DNA of 64,000 bases from Chloroflexota bacterium (GCA_028287745.1 JAQBPB010000083.1:1-64000), one strand, 5' to 3'; positions 8,499 to 17,966 are shown, numbered from the stretch's first letter. The notes: generated by a model from the sequence alone, not told the origin. A program made the numbers and translations.

Positions 8499-9101
8499 TT
8501 ATTTAGATGAACGATTATCCAGGTTCATCAAACCCACGAAAACCTCGTAAGTAGCCTGCGCATCGGCCAGGGCGCTATGGGCTTTGGTGTTGGTAACACC
8601 GAAGTACCGGCAACACTCGCTCAGGCTGAATTTATTAAATTCCTTGCGGTCATATAGCATGGTGTAAGCCGAACTCATCACATCATAACGGTGATAGTAA
8701 AAGGGGTCGGGCAAGTTTACCTGGTTAAACCCGGCCTGTAAGAAAGCCCAGTCAAAAGTAACATTAAACCCGGCCAGGATGGCGCCCTGCCCTATGTCGC
8801 TCAGTTCTTCCAGGGCCTGTTTAAGCGGGCGGCCCTCTTTCGCCCAGACCTCCGGGTCAAAATGACTGATTACCAGCGCTTCCGGCTGGGCGGTTTCGAG
8901 GTGAGTGGGCAGTACCTTGGCTTCGTAAGTCCTGATAACCTGCCAGCCCGGTTGCGAGACCAGCACAGCGCCGATTTCACTTATTTCCTGCATACCGGGA
9001 TTCAGGCCCGTCGTCTCAAGGTCCAAAAACAATACCGGGCGGCCCCGCATTGGCCCTTTAGTGCCGTTATTTTCACCGGTTGCATTGGAAGACTCTGCCA
9101 T
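8499..9101 (-). CDS. DEDDh-type 3'-5' exonuclease (DnaQ/RNase T family)
   Basis: A 200-aa nuclease with all motifs of the DEDDh exonuclease fold: ExoI DLETTG with Asp27 and Glu29, ExoII NVTFDWAFLQ with Asp117, and ExoIII-epsilon HSALADAQ with His175 and Asp180. These residues bind the two metal ions that cleave 3'-terminal nucleotides of DNA or RNA. Residues 1-20 are a Ser/Gly/Asn-rich leader. Length fits stand-alone proofreading-like or oligonucleotide-trimming enzymes; no polymerase or GIY-YIG domain is fused. It is the last gene of a minus-strand run (Mrp, hydrolase, exonuclease) and lies 37 nt after the hydrolase gene. Confidence 0.85.
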   Translation of the reverse strand: MAESSNATGENNGTKGPMRGRPVLFLDLETTGLNPGMQEISEIGAVLVSQPGWQVIRTYEAKVLPTHLETAQPEALVISHFDPEVWAKEGRPLKQALEELSDIGQGAILAGFNVTFDWAFLQAGFNQVNLPDPFYYHRYDVMSSAYTMLYDRKEFNKFSLSECCRYFGVTNTKAHSALADAQATYEVFVGLMNLDNRSSK

Positions 9102-9138
9102 AACTATTTTGCCTGCTTTCTAGGATGTAAGGGTTAAA

Positions 9139-10035
9139 CTAGTAGATTGTCGTAAAAAATTCATCCAGGGTAACCGCGAAACGCCGGGGCTGTTCGACCA
9201 TCGGCGAATGGCTGCTGCCTTTAAAGATAACTTCCTGATAATTTTCAGCCGGCCACATACCACGGGTTTCGGCATAGAGTTTATTGGAAATAAGGGGGTC
9301 TGCATCCCCATGGATATTCAGGACCGGGACGGTTATACCGGCGCAGCGGTCGGCCATATTAAAGAAACGCATTGCGGAACTGGCACCCTCCTGGTGCTCC
9401 TCATCCCCGGGATAGTTTTCCATTTGCATCGCGCTTTGCAATAAATAGTAGAAAAGAGCGTTACCCGGTGGCGAGAAATCCAACGGAAACCGCCCAACCT
9501 TCAAAAGGGTGGCCTTGATTATTCGCGTGACTTCCTCAAAATTTCCGTTCCGGACCGCCTTTCCCAGGGCCTCCCGGTCTGGTGGTAAATAGATACCACG
9601 GGTGCCAAACGGCGGCAAAGCGCTGACCAGGGACAGGGAGAGGCAGCGGTTGGGGTGGTCGAAAGCAAGTTGCATGGCCGGTCCGGCCCCCAGCGACCAC
9701 CCGACTATATGGGCCTTTTTAAGCCCGATGGCATCCATCACGGACAGGCAATCGGCGGTTAAACTTTCAATACCCTGGACGGGCAGCGGGTCGGCATCGC
9801 CGTGGCTCCGCAGGTCCGGCGCGTAGCAGGCATACGTGGCGGGCATAAGCTCATCAAAAGCGGCCAGGACCGGTTCCCACCAGCGTCCCGAAGCTAAACT
9901 TCCGTGTATAAAGAAAATACTCTCGGCATCCTGCCAGTCCCGCCCGCTGTGCCGGTAAACCGTGGACAAACGGGGAGTAGTGACCCGGAATACCCGCACG
10001 CTATCATAAAAGGTTGCGTCCCAGATAGTTATCAC
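9139..10035 (-). CDS. Alpha/beta-fold hydrolase
   Basis: A 298-aa alpha/beta hydrolase. FFIHGSLASGRWW (41-53) supplies the oxyanion-hole HG motif. The nucleophile elbow is GWSLG with Ser114, the acid is in HGDADPL (Asp244 or Asp246), and the catalytic His is His276 in GSSHSP. The cap region 145-220 is helical. Esters, lactones or similar are possible substrates and none can be picked. The GTG start at 10035 has AAAGGGG only 1 nt away, so the true start may be slightly downstream. It lies 150 nt behind the Mrp gene with a hairpin between them. Confidence 0.85.
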   Translation of the reverse strand: MITIWDATFYDSVRVFRVTTPRLSTVYRHSGRDWQDAESIFFIHGSLASGRWWEPVLAAFDELMPATYACYAPDLRSHGDADPLPVQGIESLTADCLSVMDAIGLKKAHIVGWSLGAGPAMQLAFDHPNRCLSLSLVSALPPFGTRGIYLPPDREALGKAVRNGNFEEVTRIIKATLLKVGRFPLDFSPPGNALFYYLLQSAMQMENYPGDEEHQEGASSAMRFFNMADRCAGITVPVLNIHGDADPLISNKLYAETRGMWPAENYQEVIFKGSSHSPMVEQPRRFAVTLDEFFTTIY

Positions 10036-10122
10036 ACCCCTTTCAGGGAGGTAAATTGTGTATGGAGCCCTTTAGAAATTAAGGAGTACACGAATTAATG
10101 CCAACTTAACTAAAAATTAGAA

Positions 10123-10150
10123 GCGTTGAATAGTACCGGGAATTCAACGC
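10123..10150 (-). terminator. Hairpin after the Mrp ATPase gene, probable terminator
   Basis: GCGTTGAAT (10123-10131) pairs perfectly with ATTCAACGC (10142-10150) around 10 nt. On the minus strand it is followed by TTCTAATTTTTAG, a broken U-run. It lies about 36 nt beyond the stop at 10186. Confidence 0.55.
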
Positions 10151-10185
10151 CAGGTGATTTTTGGGGCGATAACCTGCTTAAATTA

Positions 10186-11247
10186 TTAATTTACTGCAAT
10201 CGTTAAACTTTGACGCCGCATGCGTTCTCTGCCAAGTACAAGGAAATTCCCGGCCAGGGCATCGGTTTCAATTGAATTATATTCTTCAACTCGGCCGCTA
10301 TCAACCAGTTCAGCCGCCCGCGGGTCAACCGGTAAGCAGGCCAGCACCGGGGCTCCGGCAGCCTGGGCCAGTTCTTCGGCCCGGCTGGGGCCAAACAGGA
10401 AAAGTTTCTTGCCGCTATCCGGCAAAGTCAGCCAGCTCATATTCTCGACAACCCCGACAATCGGGGTATGGAGCCTTTCGGCCAGGCCAATCGCCTTCTT
10501 GACGATACTGGTCGCCAGCTTTTGAGGGGAAGAAACCAGCACGATACCGTTAACCGGCAAGCTCTGCATAACTGTCAGGGGCGCGTCACTGGTGCCGGGT
10601 GGCAAATCTACCAGCAAATAATCCAGCTCACCCCACAGGGTGCTGTTGTAAAAATCCTTGATCATTTTGCTGATAAGAGGCCCGCGCCAGATAATTGGCT
10701 TGTCTTCGTCTTCCACGAAAAAAAGCGAAGAAATGATTTTAATACCATGCCCGCTGATAACCGGGATGATTTTCCCGCCTTCGCCTTCGGCAGGCCGGGC
10801 GGTTATCCCAAAAGTACGCGGGATACTGGGTCCGGTTATATCGGCATCCAGAATGCCCACCCGGTAGCCCAGCCGGTTCAGGCCAATTGCCAGGGTGCTG
10901 GTCACAAAGGATTTGCCGACCCCGCCCTTGCCGCTGACAATCGCGATAATATTTTTGATTCCGCTGGTAGTGGTATTATCCACGCCCATAGCGTTCATTG
11001 CCAAACCGCCGGTCTTAACCTCCGGGAATAGTTCGGGGCGGACCAGCACCAGGTTTAAATCTTCCAGAAGCGGTTCGACCGCGATTTTATGGGCTTTGGC
11101 TCCCCGTTCGACCGTATCGAAACTGGCGATAGAACAGGTCACACAACCCAGGCCATGTTTGGCAAAGACCCTGACCGTTTCCGGCCAGGTTTCAACGATG
11201 TTTTTTATAACCATTTCCGGCGCAATTGCACGGGTACTTTCACTCAT
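10186..11247 (-). CDS. Mrp/NBP35-family ATPase with N-terminal DUF1858 domain, lacking the CxxC
   Basis: A 353-aa P-loop ATPase of the Mrp/ApbC family, whose members carry or transfer Fe-S clusters. Residues 10-60 form a DUF1858-like domain (VIKNIVETWPETVRVFAKHG, then GCVTC with Cys35 and Cys38). The ATPase core has GKGGVGKS (106-113), LDADITGPS (133-141) and LVDLPPGTSD (212-221). In the family the ENMS motif is normally followed by CPxC, which holds a bridging cluster at the dimer interface; here ENMS (268-271) is followed by LTLPDS, so both cysteines are missing. The cluster may instead use the DUF1858 Cys pair, or this may be a regulatory paralogue. A 74-aa gene lies upstream on the same strand. 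Confidence 0.88.
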   Translation of the reverse strand: MSESTRAIAPEMVIKNIVETWPETVRVFAKHGLGCVTCSIASFDTVERGAKAHKIAVEPLLEDLNLVLVRPELFPEVKTGGLAMNAMGVDNTTTSGIKNIIAIVSGKGGVGKSFVTSTLAIGLNRLGYRVGILDADITGPSIPRTFGITARPAEGEGGKIIPVISGHGIKIISSLFFVEDEDKPIIWRGPLISKMIKDFYNSTLWGELDYLLVDLPPGTSDAPLTVMQSLPVNGIVLVSSPQKLATSIVKKAIGLAERLHTPIVGVVENMSWLTLPDSGKKLFLFGPSRAEELAQAAGAPVLACLPVDPRAAELVDSGRVEEYNSIETDALAGNFLVLGRERMRRQSLTIAVN

Positions 11248-11334
11248 TGTTATTTTGGTCGCCTTTTATAAACTACTTTAAATTTCACGGCCTGTAACTT
11301 ATAAACGGCCGGGTCGAAGAATTTTACTAGCTAA

Positions 11335-11559
11335 TTATAACACTTCAAACTCTTCCGGTTTGCGCCGCCGGAAGACCAGGTAACTGCCGTTAAAAGGCCC
11401 ACGCCCTTGCTGTTCCCAGAAAGTTCGCACATAGCCGTAGGTGGGTACGATTTTAGCCAGTTCCCAACCGCTTTCGGCCATTTCCGCTACTACCGGGTCA
11501 AAGCGAGTGGTTATTTCCTCTTTTCTTAAATGCCGCCGGACATATTCAAATGGTTGCAT
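11335..11559 (-). CDS. Small protein, DUF4177-like
   Basis: A 74-aa basic, soluble protein. The central AEMAESGWELAKIVP and the closing YLVFRRRKPEE resemble the short DUF4177 family ('LN..G.eGWELv', ending in an Arg-rich strand). That family has no known function. It lies 87 nt upstream of the Mrp gene on the same strand and may share its transcript. Confidence 0.6.
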   Translation of the reverse strand: MQPFEYVRRHLRKEEITTRFDPVVAEMAESGWELAKIVPTYGYVRTFWEQQGRGPFNGSYLVFRRRKPEEFEVL

Positions 11560-11667
11560 GGTTTATATTTAAGTTTATTAAATTAAACTATCACCCGGAA
11601 CCTGCTAAACCCTTAAAACCACAGGCTGGCCCAAAAAGAGTATACCGGGCGAAAATCCATAAATAGA

Positions 11668-11718
11668 AAAAGCCCTGGCGGGGAAAAGCGCTAAAGCGCC
11701 CGGCCCGCCAGGGCTTTT
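11668..11718 (-). terminator. Strong terminator of the superoxide dismutase gene
   Basis: AAAAGCCCTGGCGGG (11668-11682) pairs perfectly over 15 bp with 11704-11718, around a 21-nt loop that contains its own small hairpin (AGCGCTAAAGCGC). The stem ends in four U on the minus strand. It starts about 19 nt past the stop codon at 11737. Confidence 0.88.
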
Positions 11719-11736
11719 AGCGGTGGTTAGACCAGT

Positions 11737-12339
11737 CTAGCCCAGGCGCTCTTCGACTGCGTTCCAGTCAATATTGCTGAAGAAAGCCTCAATATATTTA
11801 GGGCGCTCCGCCGGTTTGTAGTCCAGCAAGAAGGCATGTTCCCATACATCCATTACCAGTATCGGTTTGAAACCGACCGGGTTACCATCCTCGTGAAGGG
11901 TAATCCAGTGGTTGGACAGGCGTCCATTGAAAGGGTCCTGGAAGGTGATGGCCCAGCCAACCCCTCGCATCGCGCCAACTTTAGTTAAATCAAGCTTCCA
12001 GGTCTCATAATCACCAAAGGAAGCGTTAATCGCTTCGGCCAGTTTGCCGCCGGTGCTGGGCTGGCTGCTGGGGCTGGAAGTCATATTGCCAAAATAGTAT
12101 TCGTGCAAGCGCATCCCATTGTACTCAAAACCCAGACGGCGAGTCAGCTCAGCGTATTCCGGTGAACCGGCTTTGCCATCTTTAATCAGCTGGGAGATGT
12201 GTTCATTAAGAGTATTGGTGTTTGTTACATAGCCTTTGTAAAGGCCAAAATGTGTTTCCAAAGTTTTATCGGAGATACCATTCAGGCCGCTCAGATTAAA
12301 ATCTTTAGCAACATACGTTTCCTGCGCAAGAGTCGCCAA
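11737..12339 (-). CDS. Superoxide dismutase, Fe/Mn family
   Basis: A 200-aa cytoplasmic enzyme that dismutates superoxide to oxygen and peroxide. The metal ligands are in the usual order: His in THFGLYKGYV, His in RLHEYYFGN, and Asp plus His in DVWEHAFLLDY. Family hallmarks at the C-terminus (IDWNAVEERL) are present. Iron or manganese cannot be decided reliably from sequence. The first in-frame TTG (12345) lies only 2 nt from AAGGAGG (12348-12354), while the second TTG (12339) lies at the ideal 8 nt, so I start there. It has its own strong terminator and is probably monocistronic. Confidence 0.93.
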   Translation of the reverse strand: MATLAQETYVAKDFNLSGLNGISDKTLETHFGLYKGYVTNTNTLNEHISQLIKDGKAGSPEYAELTRRLGFEYNGMRLHEYYFGNMTSSPSSQPSTGGKLAEAINASFGDYETWKLDLTKVGAMRGVGWAITFQDPFNGRLSNHWITLHEDGNPVGFKPILVMDVWEHAFLLDYKPAERPKYIEAFFSNIDWNAVEERLG

Positions 12340-12347
12340 TTGCAATT

Positions 12348-12354
12348 CCTCCTT
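12348..12354 (-). promoter_or_regulatory. Ribosome binding site that decides the SOD start
   Basis: AAGGAGG on the minus strand is a near-perfect Shine-Dalgarno. It is 2 nt before one TTG and 8 nt before a second in-frame TTG (12339), favouring the second. Confidence 0.7.
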
Positions 12355-12596
12355 GATTTAACCCGCCACAGCCAGGCCGGGACGAGTGATTAACAATAAA
12401 TCTTTCCTTCATCGTTGCTTCTGAGGGGAAAAGGGAGCCTGGCAGTGGGCAATATATCAATTTTTACAGTCTGCCTGGTCTACTTTAAAGGCTCTCCATC
12501 GCTTTCCAGTATAGACCCTTCCACCTTATATTTCAAGCCGGTAACTTTGTAAAACGACCGGCCGCACCTGAAACCAGCCCCGGTTCGAGCTTAAAG

Positions 12597-13814
12597 TTAT
12601 AGGTCAACCCCGGTAAGACTGACCTCGTGGGAACTAAGTGCCTCAGCCCGGGCGGCAAAACCTTTTTCCATGTCTTCAATTAAATCGTCAATGTCTTCCA
12701 GTCCGACACTAACCCGGTACATCTCATCCTCAATACCCATGCTCTTTCGTACGACCGGCACATCCCGGTAGCTTTCACCTACCGGCAGGATTAAGCTCTC
12801 ATAGCCGCCCCAGCTTACCCCGATAGAAAAATAATTCAGGGCATTTACCAGGGCATATTGGGCCTCTAATGGCGCGGGCTGGTGCAGAGAAAAGGCGAAC
12901 AGGCCGGAACTGCCCCTCATCTGGCTGTGAGCCAGGTCGTAAGAAGGAAAATCCGGCATATCCGGGTGGTAAACAAAGCGCACTTCCGGCCGGGACTTCA
13001 ACCACTGGGCCAGCTTCAGCGCATTCTTACTCTGCTGCGCCAGGCGTACGCCCAGGGTCCGCAGCCCGCGCGTCAACAGGTATGCATCGTCCGGCGAGAG
13101 GGCCGCTCCTAACACTTCGGCAAATGGCTGGATGCGCCGGTAAAGTTCGCTGTTACAGGCCAGCAGCCCGGCCACTACATCCGAATGCCCGCCAAAGTAT
13201 TTCGTCCCGGTGTGGACCACCACATCAATACCCAGAGTTATCGGCTGCTGGTAAATCGGCGTGGCCCAGGTATTATCAATAATTGTGTAGATATTATTTT
13301 CCCTGGCTAGCCGGGCCACCGCCCGCAGGTCCTGGATTTGAAAGGTCAGCGTTCCGGGCGACTCCAGGTAAATCACGCGAGTATTCGACTTAATCCGGTG
13401 GCTGAGGTCAGGCGATTCGTCCGAATCAAAATACTCCACTTCAACACCCATGTTCTTTAACAGAGTGTCGCAAACCTGGCGGGTTGGACCATAACAGCAC
13501 ATCGCCACCAGCAGGTGATCGCCGTGTTTTAACAGGCTGATTAAAGATGTCGAAATGGCCGCCATACCGGACGAAAAAGCGATAGCGTGGTCGGCCCGCT
13601 CCAGGTGAGCGATTTTCGCTTCCAGGGTGGCCCTGGTCGGGTTACTTACTCGGCTGTAGACAAAACTGTTGGTACCCTCCAAACGGGCGGCTAAAAAATC
13701 CTGATAAGTTTTGAAGCTGAAAAGGGAAGCCCGGTAGACCGGCGTATTAATCGCGCCCCGGTCCTGGGAGCGGTCATCGCCAAAATGGAGCAGGTCGGTA
13801 TCTATTGAGGCCAT
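12597..13814 (-). CDS. Cys/Met-metabolism PLP enzyme, cystathionine beta-lyase-like
   Basis: A 405-aa pyridoxal-phosphate enzyme of the trans-sulfuration family. The Schiff-base lysine is Lys205 in HTGTKYFGGHSD, Asp180 (IIDNTWATP) would hold the pyridine nitrogen, and YSRVSNPT (53-60) supplies the phosphate-binding Tyr/Arg of the neighbouring subunit. AMCCYGPTR and the C-terminal RVSVGLEDIDDLIEDM look more like cystathionine beta-lyase (MetC) than gamma-synthase, but members of this family often differ in activity, so methionine gamma-lyase or cystathionine gamma-lyase remain possible. It is isolated from other sulfur genes. Confidence 0.85.
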   Translation of the reverse strand: MASIDTDLLHFGDDRSQDRGAINTPVYRASLFSFKTYQDFLAARLEGTNSFVYSRVSNPTRATLEAKIAHLERADHAIAFSSGMAAISTSLISLLKHGDHLLVAMCCYGPTRQVCDTLLKNMGVEVEYFDSDESPDLSHRIKSNTRVIYLESPGTLTFQIQDLRAVARLARENNIYTIIDNTWATPIYQQPITLGIDVVVHTGTKYFGGHSDVVAGLLACNSELYRRIQPFAEVLGAALSPDDAYLLTRGLRTLGVRLAQQSKNALKLAQWLKSRPEVRFVYHPDMPDFPSYDLAHSQMRGSSGLFAFSLHQPAPLEAQYALVNALNYFSIGVSWGGYESLILPVGESYRDVPVVRKSMGIEDEMYRVSVGLEDIDDLIEDMEKGFAARAEALSSHEVSLTGVDL

Positions 13815-13875
13815 TTTCTTTTCTCATTTCTATATAAAGGTGTCATTAAGAGCAGCAGATTATAAAACAAAACCG

Positions 13876-13912
13876 AAAAAGGCTGGACCAACCCCTCTAC
13901 AGGGGCGGCCTG
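13876..13912 (-). terminator. Probable terminator of the peptide transporter operon
   Basis: On the minus strand a CCCCT/AGGGG stem with a 4-nt loop sits inside a longer AGGC...GCCT pairing and is followed by TTTTT (13876-13880). It is about 25 nt past the OppC stop at 13935. Confidence 0.5.
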
Positions 13913-13934
13913 CCCTATCCTCCGGATACTTCTG

Positions 13935-14855
13935 TCAGGTTTTAAGATGCGGGTCTAAGGCGTCACGCAGACCATCCCCAACAAAGGAAAAAGCCAGCAT
14001 TGTTACCGCAATCATCAGAGTAGGAAACAGGCCCAGGTGCCAGTATACCCTGATGTATGAACTTGAGTCGGCTACCATCTTGCCCCAGCTTGGCAGCGGG
14101 TCGTTGATACCAAACCCCAGAAAGCTAAGCCCGGCTTCGGTAAAAATAGCTGTCGGCACACCCAGCGTGACCGCCACAATCAAGGGGGTCAGGGCATTTG
14201 GCAGCAGGTGGTGCAGGGCAATATGCAGCGGTTTGGCCCCGATAGCGGTTGCCGCCAGCACAAATTCTTTTTCCCGCAAAGTCAGTAACTGGGCCCGGGT
14301 CAGGCGGCAGATATCCACCCAGCTAACCAACCCGATAGCGACAATTACGTTGATCATACCGCCGCCCGGAGCAGAATCCGAGGAGCGCCAGACCGAAATC
14401 AGGAAAAGGGCGAACAACCAGATCGGTACCGAAGTCAAAACCTCGACGCCCCGCATGATAACGTAATCGGGCCAGCCGCCAAACATCCCGGCAATGATAC
14501 CCAGCGGCAAACCAATAAGTAGGGCAATCAGTTGGACGGAAAAGCCAACCGTCAGCGAAACCCGCGCCCCGTAAATCAACCGGCTGAGAAAGTCCCGGCC
14601 AACCGTATCGGTGCCTAGCAAGTGGGCTGAATTGGGAAATTGGTTGGCTTCGGCCAGGACCGAGAAATCGTAGCGAGCGGGTGAAATAACGTCCGCGAAA
14701 ATTGCAGCCAGGATTAATAAAACCAGGACAATCAAAGCTCCGACAGCCAGTTTGTTCTTAGAAAAGCGCCGGGCAGCATCCCGCCATAGATTTGAAGGTG
14801 GGCGAAGGGTCGGTTCCCCTACACTCGGTAGGGTCGGTTCTGCGACAATACTCAC
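13935..14855 (-). CDS. Oligopeptide/dipeptide ABC transporter permease (OppC/DppC family)
   Basis: A 306-aa inner-membrane permease. Residues 1-25 are the cytoplasmic N-tail, with a hydrophobic helix at about 37-57 ([19 protein letters not shown]), then a periplasmic loop including [15 protein letters not shown], the DppC-type signature. The ATPase-contact EAA-like loop is [11 protein letters not shown]...HHLLPN. About six helices fit the family. It is the third gene of the minus-strand set after the binding protein and OppB-type permease, 132 nt behind the latter. The oppD/oppF ATPases that would power it are not present in this window. Confidence 0.9.
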   Translation of the reverse strand: MSIVAEPTLPSVGEPTLRPPSNLWRDAARRFSKNKLAVGALIVLVLLILAAIFADVISPARYDFSVLAEANQFPNSAHLLGTDTVGRDFLSRLIYGARVSLTVGFSVQLIALLIGLPLGIIAGMFGGWPDYVIMRGVEVLTSVPIWLFALFLISVWRSSDSAPGGGMINVIVAIGLVSWVDICRLTRAQLLTLREKEFVLAATAIGAKPLHIALHHLLPNALTPLIVAVTLGVPTAIFTEAGLSFLGFGINDPLPSWGKMVADSSSYIRVYWHLGLFPTLMIAVTMLAFSFVGDGLRDALDPHLKT

Positions 14856-14987
14856 AGGTTAATCTCCAAAATAAACTGCTTTCTTCGGATGGCAAGACCA
14901 GGAGAAAATATCTGCTGATTGCGACACCGGCGAAGGCCCAAACTAACTGACTTTTATTAGGTTTTGGGTCTGGGCCAGTGCCGGATG

Positions 14988-15923
14988 CTACGCCTGTAAA
15001 CGGATTCGCGGGTCCACCACCGTATAAAGGATATCGCTCAACAGGTAAGTAATACTCCAAAGAAATGCCACCAGCAGCATAGTTGCCATTATCATCGGGT
15101 AATCCCGCAGGTAGATACTTGAAACGAAGAATTTACCCAATCCCGGTACCCGAAAGATTACTTCCACGAAAATTGTCCCGGTTATCAGGTTTGGAATCTG
15201 GGGAGCCAGGATGGTAATCAGCGGGATAAGGGCGTTTTTAAGGGCGTGGCGCATAATAACCAGGTTCGTACTGAGCCCTTTGGCGCGAGCGGTCCGGATG
15301 TATTCGGAGCGAATAACTTCAACCATACTGGAACGGGTGTATCGCGCTACCAGGGCGGAAGGTCCCAGTGCCAGCGTTATGACCGGCAGCACCATTGTAT
15401 TCCAGTCCTCGCCCCCGGCGGGCCAGCCCCCGGTGGGAAACCAGCCTAATTGGACCGAGAAAATCAGCAGCAGCCAGATTGCGATCACAAAACTGGGCAC
15501 AGTTATCCCCAGGGTTGAGATAAATGTAACAACATAGTCTATCCAGGTGTTTTGCTTGACCGCCGCCACTATGCCGCATATTAAACCGGTCGAAAAAGCC
15601 AGCAGGATTGCCAGGCCACCTAACTGGATACTGACCGGCCAGGCCCGTGCAATCAAATCGATGACAGTTTCGGTCGGACTTTGAAAGGATATGCCAAAAT
15701 CGCCCCGGATAGCGTTTGCCATGTACAACAGATACTGCTCATGCAGCGGTTTATCCAGTCCATACTTGGCTAAAATATTAGCCTTGGCTGCGGGTGGTAA
15801 AGGGGATTTTTCTTCATCGAAGGGACCGCCTGGCACCGAGTGCATTAGGAGAAATGCCAGGATTGAGACGATCAGGAGGACAATTATCAGGCCAATAATG
15901 CGACCAATAAGGTAGCGGACCAT
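14988..15923 (-). CDS. Oligopeptide/dipeptide ABC transporter permease (OppB/DppB family)
   Basis: A 311-aa permease that pairs with the OppC-type protein to form the membrane channel. The first helix ([19 protein letters not shown]), the following HSVPGGPFD loop and the [12 protein letters not shown]...[10 protein letters not shown] loop are typical of OppB/DppB, the last being the ATPase contact. Six helices are visible. It lies 180 nt downstream of the binding protein gene; that gap holds hairpins (15998-16082) that could lower permease expression relative to the binding protein. Confidence 0.9.
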   Translation of the reverse strand: MVRYLIGRIIGLIIVLLIVSILAFLLMHSVPGGPFDEEKSPLPPAAKANILAKYGLDKPLHEQYLLYMANAIRGDFGISFQSPTETVIDLIARAWPVSIQLGGLAILLAFSTGLICGIVAAVKQNTWIDYVVTFISTLGITVPSFVIAIWLLLIFSVQLGWFPTGGWPAGGEDWNTMVLPVITLALGPSALVARYTRSSMVEVIRSEYIRTARAKGLSTNLVIMRHALKNALIPLITILAPQIPNLITGTIFVEVIFRVPGLGKFFVSSIYLRDYPMIMATMLLVAFLWSITYLLSDILYTVVDPRIRLQA

Positions 15924-15997
15924 AGTTCAATCCTTTAAAGTTAGCCATTTAGCTTTTGAGACTGTCGCAAGCTAAAGTATATTTGACTTTCCCTGGT

Positions 15998-16082
15998 TGT
16001 AAAAAGGGGATTTTTACATTAACCTGATACAGGTTAATAAGGTCCGGTAGAAATGATTCCACCACTACCCATTAACCTGTAT
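15998..16082 (-). repeat. Set of overlapping inverted repeats between binding-protein and permease genes
   Basis: Three pairings share this stretch: TGTAAAAA/TTTTTACA (15998-16005, 16011-16018), TTAACCTG-ATA-CAGGTTAA (16019-16037), and ATACAGGTTAA (16027-16037) with TTAACCTGTAT (16072-16082). The last two are mutually exclusive, as in attenuators or partial terminators. Position between oppA and oppB is typical for structures that keep binding protein in excess. Confidence 0.5.
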
Positions 16083-16103
16083 TTACTCAGGACCCGTAAA
16101 ACA

Positions 16104-17966
16104 CTATTTAGGTATCTTGCGGTTAAAGCTGGCAACATCCTTCGAAATGTACATCGAACCGATTACATTGTTGTAGGTGCTGTAGCCGGGCCAGTGAATT
16201 GCCGCGACTCCATTCGCGTCCGCTTCCAGTTCGGTCCCCTTCAGGTAAGGCTTGTAAAGGTCGCTCTGGTAACGGTGGTAGATAAAGACGCCCGGCACCT
16301 CGGTCACCAGCAACTTCTCCGCCTCCTGGAACATTTGGACCCGCTGGGCCGGGTCGCCTGTAAAGGAAGCCGCCTTCTTGACCATCCCATCGAAGGTGTC
16401 ATTATTCCAGTTATGACGGCCGCCGCCCAACCAGACGCTTAACATATTATAGGGGTCCAGGAAGTCCATCCCATAAGAAACCATCCCAAACGTGATCTGG
16501 GTAGGCTTGGCGTTCATGGCATCGGTAAAAGTTTTATTCTCTTTATTCGAAACCTCGACTTCAATTCCCAGGTTCTGCTTGATTGACGCGGCGATAGCCT
16601 GGGCCACGGCCTGCCGGACCGGGGCTTCATTGCGCAGCCAGAGCGTAACCTTAGGGAAACCTTTTCCATCCGGGAAGCCCGCTTCGGCCATTAATCGCTT
16701 GGCAACGGCTAAATCGTAGTTTTGAATACTCTTAAGCCCCGCCGAATTGGAAGCCGGGAAGCCCGGCATCAGGAAGGAGTAAGCCGGGATACCCTGGGTC
16801 GGCTTGATAATTTGTTGAATTAAAGCATCCCGGTCGACCACGTGGCTGATGGCCTGGCGGACCTTGATATTGTTAAATGGCGGGTTCTTGGTATCGAAAA
16901 AGAAATAGTCGGTCCGGAAATCGTTCGGTTGCGGGTGAGATTCCTTCTGCAATTTGGGGTCCGACAGGATAATCTGGTTATCGGCCGGTGACAGGTTGGA
17001 ACCGACTACAAAGTCAATTTCGTTGGCCTGGTAGGAAGCAAAATCGGTAGAAGGAGCTGCCCCGATTACAATTATTTTCTGAATGAACGGCTTGTTGGTT
17101 CCGCCGTATTTCGGGTTTGCTTCGTAAACCAACCGGGTGCCTTTGGTCCATTCCTTGAGTACGAACGGCCCGGAGGATACGGAAGTTGCCGGGTTGGAAT
17201 TATATAAACCGCCTTTGGCTTCCAGGGACTTTTTCTGGAAGGGGTTGCTATAAAGCATCATCGCGGGCAAGTATGGGGCCGGGGATACCGTTGTGACACT
17301 CAAAGTGTTTGCATCAACCGCCGTAACACCAAGTTGGTCAAGGGCTACCTTACCGGCCACCGCTTCATCCCAGTTTTTAATTACACCACCAAAGAACCAG
17401 GTAAAGTCCCAGGCATGTTTCGGGTCAGCTCCATAGCGGAAGGTAGCTACATAATCATCGGCGGTTACCGGGGTGCCATCGGTCCAGACCAGTTTCGGGT
17501 CTAACTGGAAAGTCCAGACCAACCCGGTGGAGTCAACCGACCATTTGGTCGCGGCGCCCGGTTGGACCTTGAAATTCTTGTCCAGGCGCACCAGTGAGTC
17601 CGAGAGGATATCGGAAATTGCACCACCTCGTTTATAGACTGATTCAAAGAAATCAATCGTTGTGAAGTCTGATGTGCTGTCGTAATGGTAGAGGTAGACT
17701 TGTTGGTCGGCCGGGGCAGCGTCTGCCGGAAGGGTTACGCCATTAGGCAGGGTAGCGCCGGAGCTTGCGGCAGCAGCGGCGGTGGTGGCAGCTCCACCGG
17801 CGGCAGTCGTGGCAGCGGCTCCACCGGCGGCAGTCGTGGCAGCGGCTCCGCTTGCGGCGGTAGTAGCACTGGTTGAAGCGGTTGTCGGGGTTGAATCACC
17901 ACAAGCCTGTAGCAGAATACTGCTAATAAGCAGGATGACAACAAACCAGGTACGTTTGCGACTCAT
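16104..17966 (-). CDS. Peptide ABC transporter substrate-binding lipoprotein (OppA/DppA family)
   Basis: A 620-aa binding protein of family 5. The signal ends in the lipobox LQAC with Cys22. Residues 28-75 are an Ala/Thr/Gly-only linker, encoded partly by an exact 27-bp tandem repeat, which would hold the domain away from the membrane. The body begins near residue 85 ([20 protein letters not shown]) and carries the family core [22 protein letters not shown] and later [14 protein letters not shown]. Oligopeptides are the usual ligand, though family members also bind sugars, nickel or opines. The gene heads a minus-strand set with OppB- and OppC-type permeases. An AGGAGG-like site precedes the ATG. 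Confidence 0.92.
   Translation of the reverse strand: MSRKRTWFVVILLISSILLQACGDSTPTTASTSATTAASGAAATTAAGGAAATTAAGGAATTAAAAASSGATLPNGVTLPADAAPADQQVYLYHYDSTSDFTTIDFFESVYKRGGAISDILSDSLVRLDKNFKVQPGAATKWSVDSTGLVWTFQLDPKLVWTDGTPVTADDYVATFRYGADPKHAWDFTWFFGGVIKNWDEAVAGKVALDQLGVTAVDANTLSVTTVSPAPYLPAMMLYSNPFQKKSLEAKGGLYNSNPATSVSSGPFVLKEWTKGTRLVYEANPKYGGTNKPFIQKIIVIGAAPSTDFASYQANEIDFVVGSNLSPADNQIILSDPKLQKESHPQPNDFRTDYFFFDTKNPPFNNIKVRQAISHVVDRDALIQQIIKPTQGIPAYSFLMPGFPASNSAGLKSIQNYDLAVAKRLMAEAGFPDGKGFPKVTLWLRNEAPVRQAVAQAIAASIKQNLGIEVEVSNKENKTFTDAMNAKPTQITFGMVSYGMDFLDPYNMLSVWLGGGRHNWNNDTFDGMVKKAASFTGDPAQRVQMFQEAEKLLVTEVPGVFIYHRYQSDLYKPYLKGTELEADANGVAAIHWPGYSTYNNVIGSMYISKDVASFNRKIPK
17791..17844. repeat. 27-bp exact tandem duplication in the linker of the binding protein
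   Basis: Two identical 27-bp units (17791-17817 and 17818-17844) encode the nine-residue unit AAATTAAGG on the minus strand. A degenerate partial copy continues on each side. Such arrays can change length by slippage. Confidence 0.85.
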
